Positions 7,330 to 12,523 of a DNA stretch of 15,033 bases are shown piece by piece. The notes under the pieces were generated by a model that saw nothing but the letters and a program-made list of their open reading frames with translations, was not told where the DNA came from and did not search any database. The first letter of the stretch is position 1. Every line of letters starts with the position of its first letter. The position numbers were made by a program, and so were the translations under genes. Source of the DNA: JBHIBA01 sp046758845 (GTDB lineage: Bacteria; UBA8248; JACPRG01; G963555815); the NCBI GenBank assembly GCA_046758845.1, contig JBHIBA010000086.1:1-15033 (forward strand), given 5' to 3'.

Positions 7330-8076
7330 TCATCTGATTGTAACGGCCGCTGTTTTCTTGTTCATGCTCACTGAGACGTTTGTCGTTTCCTTCGCCTTGA
7401 CGGTGACCGCGTGGACGACTCTGCCGAGCTTTTCCTGCCAGATCTCGAGTTTGTATTTACCGGCGGGCACGTTCTCCAGCTTGAACTTCCCGTCTGCGCC
7501 CGTTACGGCGTAGTAGGGGTTCTCGGCCACGACGATGTAACCGCTCATCCAGGCGTGAACGTCGCACTTGACATTTATGATCTCGGGTTTGCGGAAGAAC
7601 TTGCCCTTCAGCGTCATCTTCTTCAGGAATTTCGGCTGGGCCTTGTTCACGGCCTTGTTCTTTTTGGGGAAAGAGTGAAAGTTGTGGAGGAGGCCGTCGT
7701 TGTTCAATACCCTGACGGACTTCTTCATCCGCGTGATTGCCACGTGGGGGGTGAAGAAGCATCCGTTCTGGTCGATGACGGCCTTTTTGAGATCCCACGC
7801 CTTCCCGGACTCGACGTTGAGCAGCCGGGCGACCGCCCACCGGATTCCGCCGCCCTTGCCCACCGCGAGGCTCTCATCGTAAATCGGCTTCTTGCCGCAC
7901 ACTTCTTTGTTCTTCTTGACTTCGATCTGCTTGGGAGCCGGCGCAGCGCCCTCGAACTTGACGACGCCGGCGATCGTTCCGCCTTCCAACCCTTTTTTCG
8001 TCTCATAGGCCGAAGCCGGTGCCGCCAGGGCGAAACCCAGACCGAGGGCCATCAAAGCTGTAAAAGCTGTCCGCAT
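7330..8076 (-). CDS. Secreted cupredoxin-like protein with C-terminal carboxypeptidase-regulatory-like domain
   Basis: A 248-residue exported protein. Residues 1-23 form a signal peptide ending Ala-Ser-Ala. The middle (about 33-185) looks like a cupredoxin fold, with LLHNFHSF (His131) and VKCDVHAWMSGY (Cys171, His174, Met177) supplying the His, Cys, His and Met of a mononuclear copper site; Cys60 and Cys106 could form a disulfide. Residues about 188-238 (TGADGKFKLENVPAGKYKLEIW) match the beta-sandwich of CarboxypepD regulatory domains. The protein is Lys-rich. The ATG at 8076 is chosen for the signal peptide and an AAGGAAGAAAGGAAAC purine tract upstream, although the frame is open to 8229. 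It precedes coxB by 183 bases in the same orientation, so a role as periplasmic electron donor or copper carrier for the oxidase is plausible but inferred. Confidence 0.85.
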   Translation of the reverse strand: MRTAFTALMALGLGFALAAPASAYETKKGLEGGTIAGVVKFEGAAPAPKQIEVKKNKEVCGKKPIYDESLAVGKGGGIRWAVARLLNVESGKAWDLKKAVIDQNGCFFTPHVAITRMKKSVRVLNNDGLLHNFHSFPKKNKAVNKAQPKFLKKMTLKGKFFRKPEIINVKCDVHAWMSGYIVVAENPYYAVTGADGKFKLENVPAGKYKLEIWQEKLGRVVHAVTVKAKETTNVSVSMNKKTAAVTIR

Positions 8077-8240
8077 GATTGTTTCCTTTCTTCCTTCACC
8101 GATAAAGGGTCCCAACCGCCCCCCCGTTCGATATCCGAATCCCGCTGGCGTGTCGCGCAGACCACTCGGGGCGCGCCAGTTCACGCAGCCCCTTGCCTCC
8201 ACGACCCTTGTGAAAGAAATCACACCCACTGGTCCATCTA

Positions 8241-8269
8241 TATTGATTATGACCGATGGCCTCTGTCAA
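8241..8269 (-). promoter_or_regulatory. Candidate promoter for the cupredoxin/oxidase cluster
   Basis: On the minus strand a perfect TTGACA (8264-8269) is followed 16-18 bases later by an AT-rich block (TCAATATAG) that matches the -10 consensus only weakly. It lies about 165 bases upstream of the cupredoxin start in an otherwise gene-free stretch. A sigma-70-type reading is tentative. Confidence 0.35.
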
Positions 8270-8427
8270 GGCAAAGGGAAAGGAAAAATTGGTGGTGTCC
8301 GGCTTCGTGGTCACGTCGTTTTCCCATGAAAGGTAGACGGAGATGGAAAGCCCGCCCTGCGACGAGGGGCGGCTAATCTTCGATCTTGGCCTTGTCGAAT
8401 CGGGACAGTACCAGCTAATGGGGCCGA

Positions 8428-8457
8428 TTGACAGACTCGCCTCCGCATCCCTAGGAT
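8428..8457 (+). promoter_or_regulatory. Candidate promoter for the cyclase-family gene
   Basis: TTGACA at 8428-8433, an 18-base spacer, then TAGGAT at 8452-8457 (4 of 6 matches to the -10 consensus). It points toward the cyclase gene about 135 bases away. Together with the minus-strand candidate at 8241-8269 it makes 8077-8593 a divergent promoter region; apart from a small dyad I see nothing else in that stretch. Confidence 0.4.
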
Positions 8458-8515
8458 AACGTCGGTCGCCGTTCCCGGTTCAGCGCAAGCCTCAATGTCG
8501 GTGCGGACATCGAGG

Positions 8516-8532
8516 GGATTGGAGCCCAATCC
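8516..8532. promoter_or_regulatory. Palindrome, possible operator of the cyclase gene
   Basis: GGATTGG, three bases, CCAATCC: a perfect 7-bp dyad 61 bases before the cyclase start and downstream of the candidate promoter. The size suits a dimeric repressor site, but no regulator gene is adjacent, so the role is a guess. Confidence 0.25.
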
Positions 8533-8593
8533 AGCGGGCCGCCCGCCGCTTCGGACCGGGAAAAGTCCTGAATTTGACGAATGGGGATCAACC

Positions 8594-9307
8594 ATGACCT
8601 ACAAGGCGCACCGCATCGTGGACCTTACCCAGGAGCTCTTTGAGGGCCAGCCCGTTTTTGTGGGACATCCCGAGACGAAAATCTGGCCGTGCATGACGCA
8701 CGAAGAGTCGGCCAAGTCGGGGCGGTTTGAGGGGGAGATGAGCTACTGCGCGAACATCCTTCAGCTTTGCGACCACGGCCCGACCCACGTGGACTCCATC
8801 AGCCACATCGATCCCCGCCCCGAGGCCCCCAGCATCGAGAAGCTTCCGCTGGAGTGGTTTTACACCGACGCCGTCTGCCTCGACCTCTCCGACGTCAAGC
8901 CCCGCACCTCCATCAGCCGCAAGCGCATCGAGGAGGAGCTAGGAAAGACGGGCCTGGACGTCCCCGGCGGCGGAACCGTCCTGTTTACGACCGGCCATTA
9001 TCTGAGAACTTATCCCCGACCGGAGTACTCAACCGAGTATGCGGGTCTGAGCAAGGAGGCGGCGGAGTTCCTCTATGTGGAGAAGGGAGCCGTCAACATC
9101 GGGGCGGACGCGCCCAGCATCGACAACGCCGCGGACGCCTCCTTTCCCTGCCACGTGCTCTGCCGCCATCACCAAAAGATCAACACGGAAAACCTCTGCA
9201 ACCTGGAGGAAATCGCGGGGAAGCGGTTTTTGTTCATCGGACTGCCGCTCAAGATACGCCAGGGGACCGGCTCTCCCATCCGTGCGGTCGCCGTCTTCGG
9301 GGCGTAA
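8594..9307 (+). CDS. Cyclase family metal-dependent hydrolase (kynurenine formamidase-like)
   Basis: A 237-residue member of the cyclase family, which includes bacterial kynurenine formamidase (KynB), isatin hydrolase and polyketide-associated cyclases. The metal-site signature is seen as HGPTHVDSISH (His61, His65, Asp67, His71), a variant of the usual HxGTHxDxxxH with Pro for the second Gly. The N-terminus RIVDLTQELFEGQPVF and the later IGADAPSID and NTENLCNLEEI segments also follow the family. These enzymes hydrolyse amides or lactams using Zn or Mn and are cytoplasmic. The ATG at 8594 is chosen over an upstream in-frame start because GGGGAT sits before it and homology begins there. No tryptophan-catabolism neighbours are present, so the substrate is unknown. 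It is transcribed away from the oxidase cluster. Confidence 0.88.
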   Translation: MTYKAHRIVDLTQELFEGQPVFVGHPETKIWPCMTHEESAKSGRFEGEMSYCANILQLCDHGPTHVDSISHIDPRPEAPSIEKLPLEWFYTDAVCLDLSDVKPRTSISRKRIEEELGKTGLDVPGGGTVLFTTGHYLRTYPRPEYSTEYAGLSKEAAEFLYVEKGAVNIGADAPSIDNAADASFPCHVLCRHHQKINTENLCNLEEIAGKRFLFIGLPLKIRQGTGSPIRAVAVFGA

Positions 9308-9483
9308 AGGGGGGGATGGATGGTCTCACTGCCCCATGGCGGAATTGCGGGGAGATTTACCTGAAATTCGGGCCGAGCGATAAGAGGTCCTGGAGGGATC
9401 AGACGCCCGAGTATACCCGCACTTGACAGGAAGGGGGGAGGGAGACGCGCCATGATGAAAAAGTCTGGCAGAGCGATTCGGTT

Positions 9484-9696
9484 ATGGGTGTGGGGTCGCT
9501 GGCGGCGTCCGTCAACGGGCAACTCCTGCGCCGGGCGGGTCCCTGGGGGCGCGGGGTCCTGTTCATCGTCGCCGTCATGATGATCGTCCCCGAGAAGATG
9601 ACGGACTTTCTCGGCGTCATCGGTTTCGTTCTCCTTCTGATCGTCCAATCTCGCCAAAGGCGCGCCATAGTTCCGGGTGAAGCGAAGACGGGATAA
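9484..9696 (+). pseudogene. Fragment resembling the C-terminus of a fused TRAP transporter permease
   Basis: An open frame of 70 codons whose middle (QLLRRAGPWGRGVLFIVAV, then MIVPEKMTDFLGVIGFVLLL) resembles the last hydrophobic stretch of fused TRAP transporter permeases: a Gly-x-Leu-Leu-Arg, a Trp-x-Arg, a hydrophobic run, Pro, then Thr-Asp-x-x-Gly. Full permeases of this type have well over 600 residues, so this would be a remnant or a stand-alone stub. The best ribosome site nearby (GGAGGG before the ATG at 9452) is in another frame, which would fit a frameshifted remnant. No other TRAP gene is visible. Recognition is from memory of the family pattern; an independent small membrane protein is the alternative. 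Confidence 0.4.
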
Positions 9697-9805
9697 GCGA
9701 TCCCTCCTTCCGCCTACTAGTTCATGGACGCCCGCGTCGCGCTCGATGACGGCCGCGACATCGGGTTCATGCCGTCGTTAGGAGTTGTCCCTGTGCCCGG
9801 CTGGT

Positions 9806-10357
9806 TCAGAGCAGCCTGGCCTGCCTGGCACTCTTGGATGGCCATTCGTCAAAGTCTGCGTACCGCTTGATCCGCTCTCGCACGTCCTTCCCGCACCGTG
9901 AAAGGACCCTGCCCCAGTCGGCCTCATCTCTCAGGGTTGAGAACTCCTTGGTCGGGACCATGTAGACAACCACTTTCTTGTGCTGTTTCACGAGGCGAAA
10001 TATGTTCGCGAGGGTACCGATGCTCTTGCCGTCCCAAATCATGAAGCCGACCGACGCCTCCTCAGCCATCCGCTGATCCTTGGTAGCATAATAGTGAAAA
10101 CCTTTTTTGCCCGGAGAAGCGGGAACTACCCTAACCGTCCAATTGCCAAGGTTATTGCGGCACTCTCCTTCCGTGCAGAACACTTCGACTCTATCGTAAC
10201 CACGGCTCTTGAGATACTGCTGAACGGCCTTGTCGGCTCCGTTGGCATCGCCGACGAGCACCGGAAAGCCTTTCTCGATCATCCGGTCTATCCGCCGCCG
10301 CACTTCAGAGTTAAGGCGGGACACTCGCCTAGAGCCTCCGATGAAAACTTTCGTCAT
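9806..10357 (-). CDS. SLOG/DUF2493-like Rossmann-fold protein
   Basis: A 183-residue soluble protein with the pattern of the SLOG (DprA/LOG-related) superfamily, close to DUF2493. It has an N-terminal strand and loop KVFIGGSR (residues 3-10), VLVGDANGADKAVQQYL (33-49) with the Gly-Ala-Asp nucleotide-binding motif, and FMIWDGKSIGT (105-115), which matches the WDGKSxGT segment of the family. SLOG proteins bind nucleotides or nucleotide-derived ligands and sometimes cleave N-glycosidic bonds; the ligand here is unknown. Cys61 and Cys67 sit in an unusual FCTEGECRNN loop. The ATG overlaps the TGA of the phosphoribosyltransferase gene (ATGA) and GGAG lies 6 bases upstream, so the pair is translated together. 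Base composition is lower in GC than the oxidase genes. Confidence 0.75.
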   Translation of the reverse strand: MTKVFIGGSRRVSRLNSEVRRRIDRMIEKGFPVLVGDANGADKAVQQYLKSRGYDRVEVFCTEGECRNNLGNWTVRVVPASPGKKGFHYYATKDQRMAEEASVGFMIWDGKSIGTLANIFRLVKQHKKVVVYMVPTKEFSTLRDEADWGRVLSRCGKDVRERIKRYADFDEWPSKSARQARLL

Positions 10358-10947
10358 GACTTGCTCCGCGTACGCGTAATGGCCAGCGCGTAGACTTCAG
10401 TGGCACCTCCTTGATCATAGAGGATCGTAGTTATCGCGTTCATGGTGGCCCCCGACCGATAGAGGTCATCGAAGAGCAGCACCTTCTGTTTCGAGACGAC
10501 AGACGGTTCGACTCTGTGAACGCCTTCGAGACGGCGCAACCTCTCATCATAGTCATAGACGTTCTTGAGCTCGGGTATCTCCTTTACTCTGATAACGCAG
10601 TCGGTTCTGACAGGAATGCCCAGCTGCTTGCTTAGCGCTTCCGCCAAGACGAGAACGGGCTGCTGAGGCCGTCCGGACCGCGACGGAGAAACGGGGATGA
10701 TCATCGTGGCGCCGGGGTTCCAGGATCGGACGAATTTCGCTGTCATGCGGACCAGCTCGTCGAGCACAGAATGGTCCGAGCGGTACTTCAGCCGGTACAG
10801 CAGTTCGCCGACTTCGGTGCGTTTGGTGTCGAACATTGGATGGCCATACTCGTCATCGCCGAGGTAGGTGCTACCGAGAGTATGGTAATCGAGTACGAAC
10901 CCCTCGCGCCACCGTCCCGGGATTCTCATGGGTTTGATGTGGGCCAC
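10354..10947 (-). CDS. ComF-like phosphoribosyltransferase
   Basis: A 197-residue protein of the type I phosphoribosyltransferase fold. The PRPP-binding loop is VLLFDDLYRSGAT (residues 156-168) with the two Asp residues and the Ser-Gly-Ala-Thr turn; IIPVSPSRSGRPQQP (83-97) resembles the ComF PPi-loop region. The N-terminal part (LGSTYLGDDEYGHPMFDTKR and GELLYRLKYR) lacks the Cys4 zinc finger of true ComF. The start is GTG at 10947, supported by GGAGA 9 bases upstream; an ATG at codon 7 has no such site. It is the first gene of a two-gene unit with the SLOG protein. Base salvage or synthesis of a modified nucleotide is possible; the substrate cannot be read from sequence. Confidence 0.82.
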   Translation of the reverse strand: MAHIKPMRIPGRWREGFVLDYHTLGSTYLGDDEYGHPMFDTKRTEVGELLYRLKYRSDHSVLDELVRMTAKFVRSWNPGATMIIPVSPSRSGRPQQPVLVLAEALSKQLGIPVRTDCVIRVKEIPELKNVYDYDERLRRLEGVHRVEPSVVSKQKVLLFDDLYRSGATMNAITTILYDQGGATEVYALAITRTRSKS

Positions 10948-10983
10948 TCGTGATCTCCAACCTGCCTAGCGACTGAACTCACC

Positions 10984-11051
10984 GGCGCGCGTTTGCGCGC
11001 GTCAGGTGCGGCGGGGGTTCGGCTCAACTATTTGCAAGAACCAAGTTGAGC
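10984..11051. repeat. Two inverted repeats upstream of the phosphoribosyltransferase gene
   Basis: Between the small secreted-protein gene and the PRTase gene lie two dyads. One is GGCGCGCG, loop TTTG, CGCGCGTC (10984-11003; one G-T pair on the plus strand). The other is GCTCAACT, 14 bases, AGTTGAGC (11022-11051; perfect 8 bp). Neither is followed by a T run, so they are more likely leader structures or protein sites than terminators. Confidence 0.4.
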
Positions 11052-11090
11052 GGTTGCATAAACACCGGCGAAAGAGCCTGCCGTGGCCCT

Positions 11091-11444
11091 CTAAGACCTG
11101 CCTGTGTTTTTGTCAAGAACTATCGCGTCAACGCCGCCACTGCTTGTTGCTACAAGCTGAATAGTCAAGGTCTTGTCCGACTCAAAAACTTTGACCATAG
11201 GAGAAGTGGCCCCACCTTCGAATAGGACCTTTGGGGTCTGAGTCTTAAGGCCAATCAGGATAATATCCTTACCGATTTCGTTCTTGTCAGAGGATACCTG
11301 AATAGTGCACATAAGATTATCGGCAACGATGAAACCTTGCGCCTGCGAAACAGGCTTGTTTATGGACAGCGCAGAGAATGCCAGGACAAACAGGGTCATG
11401 GCGAGGATCATGAAGACTATGCGGCGTGTCTTCGGGGAAACCAT
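11091..11444 (-). CDS. Small secreted or membrane-anchored protein of unknown family
   Basis: A 117-residue protein I do not recognise. A basic start (KTRR) and a hydrophobic run (residues 9-27) lead to a possible cleavage site after Ser-Gln-Ala36, leaving an exported domain of about 80 residues. That domain looks all-beta, with alternating hydrophobic strands: MCTIQVS, DIILIGLKT, PKVLFEGG, SPMVKVFES, TLTIQLVATSSGG, VDAIVL. It has one Cys (46). The ATG at 11444 has an ideal AGGAGG 6 bases upstream, which supports real expression. A 60-base sample of the gene (11281-11340) has 25 G+C, far below the oxidase genes, suggesting acquired DNA. It points toward the PRTase-SLOG pair with a 143-base gap; a functional link is not shown. 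Confidence 0.65.
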   Translation of the reverse strand: MVSPKTRRIVFMILAMTLFVLAFSALSINKPVSQAQGFIVADNLMCTIQVSSDKNEIGKDIILIGLKTQTPKVLFEGGATSPMVKVFESDKTLTIQLVATSSGGVDAIVLDKNTGRS

Positions 11445-11450
11445 AGATTG

Positions 11451-11456
11451 CCTCCT
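11451..11456 (-). promoter_or_regulatory. Consensus ribosome binding site
   Basis: AGGAGG on the minus strand, 6 bases before the ATG at 11444. It fixes the start of the small secreted protein and is the best Shine-Dalgarno match in the window. Confidence 0.8.
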
Positions 11457-11474
11457 ATTATGCCGAACTATTGA

Positions 11475-11514
11475 TTATGCGGACGCATATAACATCCCAC
11501 AGCGGTCCGTATAA
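11475..11514. repeat. Inverted repeat with TTATGCGGAC arms
   Basis: TTATGCGGAC (11475-11484) and GTCCGTATAA (11505-11514) pair over 10 bp with one G-T pair. An inner dyad, TATGCG-GA-CGCATA, lies at 11476-11489. It sits just upstream of the small secreted-protein gene, so it may carry its promoter or an operator. Confidence 0.55.
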
Positions 11515-11566
11515 GACGAATGACCGGCAAAGCGAGCCTTGCTTCAATCCCTCCCTTGATGATGGG

Positions 11567-11585
11567 TTGCGTCCGGCGGACGCAA
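11567..11585. repeat. Perfect 9-bp palindrome
   Basis: TTGCGTCCG and CGGACGCAA around a single G. It shares the GCGTCC/GGACGC core with the inverted repeats on both sides. With a one-base loop it is more likely a DNA site than an RNA hairpin. Confidence 0.55.
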
Positions 11586-11600
11586 TATGCTGCCGGAGTT

Positions 11601-11626
11601 TTATGCGGACCTGTCGGTCCACATAA
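11601..11626. repeat. Inverted repeat, second copy of the TTATGCGGAC arm
   Basis: TTATGCGGACC (11601-11611), loop TGTC, GGTCCACATAA (11616-11626): 10 of 11 pairs. The first ten bases are identical to the arm at 11475-11484, 126 bases away, so this is a repeated unit and not a chance dyad. Confidence 0.55.
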
Positions 11627-11859
11627 TTCCCCGTCTCTCCCGTGCATTTTAAGGCATTAGGACTGTTCCCACGGGAGAAGTCAACAGGATTTTGAACCCT
11701 GCGGGGTACGCCCCCGCCTCAACAGACTCAGGTCACGACGGCTCCCGGCCCCTTCTTGTTCCCTTTGCGCCTAAGGAAGCGAGACAAGGACTCGGGCGGA
11801 GATGACGGAAGTGGACTTCCCAGGGGGTTTTCATAGAGGGGGGGTGTTTCCCCGTATGT

Positions 11860-11920
11860 GTGCCACGGGCAGCTTGTCTGCCCGTGACTGAGGCACTGGC
11901 AGACCAGCCGCCAGTGGCAC
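11860..11920. repeat. Nested palindromic element (two hairpins inside an outer stem)
   Basis: CACGGGCAG, 5 bases, CTGCCCGTG (11864-11886) and CACTGGC, 9 bases, GCCAGTG (11894-11916) form two hairpins. The block is bounded by GTGCCAC (11860-11866) and GTGGCAC (11914-11920), which pair with each other and partly compete with the inner stems. This is the style of interspersed REP or MITE-like elements. Confidence 0.55.
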
Positions 11921-11926
11921 CCTGGC

Positions 11927-12006
11927 GGGCGGGTACAGAGACCCGCCCCTACAAAAAGCCTATCAGCAACGTGAGTGGGTGTAGGGGCCGGTCCCCGTAC
12001 CGGCCC
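11927..12006. repeat. Paired hairpins bracketed by CCCCTACA/TGTAGGGG
   Basis: GGGCGGGT, 6 bases, ACCCGCCC (11927-11948) and GGGCCGGT, 6 bases, ACCGGCCC (11985-12006) are perfect 8-bp hairpins of the same plan. CCCCTACA (11946-11953) and TGTAGGGG (11980-11987) form a further inverted repeat across the 26 bases between them. Short GTAGGGGC-type repeats of this sort are widely dispersed in bacterial genomes; here they follow the previous element directly. Confidence 0.55.
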
Positions 12007-12083
12007 GTTCCTTCTGCCAAGAAATGCGAGACATCGAAAGGTCACAGCCAACCGGCACAGCCAACCCACGCCCGCCCAAACCA

Positions 12084-12135
12084 GGCCGAGCGGAAAGCTC
12101 GGCCGCCGAAAGTTTTTCAGGGGGTCCAGGGGGGC
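12084..12135 (+). repeat. Hairpin repeat, copy A
   Basis: GGCCGAGC, 5 bases, GCTCGGCC (12084-12104) followed by a 31-base segment containing AAAGTTTTT and GGGGGTCCAGGGGGGC. A second copy lies in opposite orientation at 14971-15025: 26 of the 31 bases agree and all five differences are transitions. The T run starts 8 bases after the stem, so terminator action is possible but not typical. Confidence 0.7.
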
Positions 12136-12360
12136 GGACGCACCGCGTCAGTTTTCCGCACTCGCGCGCCTGGTGATTCACCTCTCGGAAGGTGTGCGCC
12201 AAAGACATCCGGCTTAACCGTACAGATCTCCAACCGCAGTTCGGCCGGCACGCAAGTGCCCAAAAAGGCCCCCTTGGAGGTCCTTTCCTCTCTCATCCCC
12301 CTCAACGCCGCTGGCGGGCTCATCGCTTGTATCTCATATATGATGAACCCGTACGGCCGG

Positions 12361-12389
12361 TTGACGGGTTCGGATCGGGTTGGTATTTT
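12361..12389 (+). promoter_or_regulatory. Candidate promoter of the molybdenum hydroxylase gene
   Basis: TTGACG at 12361-12366 (5 of 6), a 17-base spacer, TATTTT at 12384-12389 (4 of 6). Transcription would begin about 12396, giving a leader of roughly 130 bases before the GTG at 12524. Confidence 0.45.
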
Positions 12390-12523
12390 CGCAGGGGTCA
12401 GCGTCCCTGCTTGATCCCAACGCCCGCTTGAGACCCATCGCAGGAACGTTCGACCGACCCGGCCGCCCCAGGGTCTCTGTTCGAGAGCGCCGCCCAACAG
12501 AAGTCATCGAAGGAAAAGAGTCC

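Larger units (their letters stand above)
11445..12523. other. Gene-poor spacer rich in palindromes
   Basis: I find no convincing protein gene across these roughly 1,080 bases; the open frames present lack ribosome sites and are low-complexity or Arg/Pro-rich. The stretch holds a first palindrome group (11475-11626), a second group (11860-12006), a hairpin repeat (12084-12135) and a promoter-like sequence for the next gene (12361-12389). Positions 11627-11859 and 12136-12360 show nothing I can name. Confidence 0.6.

Noticed and set aside
9724..9870. Short plus-strand frame with ATG at 9724
   Set aside because: It runs into the SLOG gene on the other strand, has no good ribosome site, and its product has no recognisable features.
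11022..11051. attC-like integron recombination site
   Set aside because: The outer ends fit the RYYYAAC and GTTRRRY core consensus, but the whole element is only 30 bases, shorter than known attC sites, has no inner box pair, and no integron integrase is present.
11860..12006. CRISPR array
   Set aside because: The hairpins differ in sequence and spacing and there is no regular repeat-spacer pattern.
11860..12414. Open frame across the palindrome group, plus strand
   Set aside because: No ribosome site, Arg/Pro-rich low-complexity product, and the sequence is explained by the hairpin repeats.
12117..12497. Minus-strand open frame over the hydroxylase upstream region
   Set aside because: It overlaps the repeat and the candidate promoter, has no recognised similarity and no convincing ribosome site.
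12380..12523. N-terminal extension of the hydroxylase from TTG 12380
   Set aside because: The 48 added residues overlap the candidate -10 box, have no family similarity, and a better ribosome site precedes the GTG at 12524.
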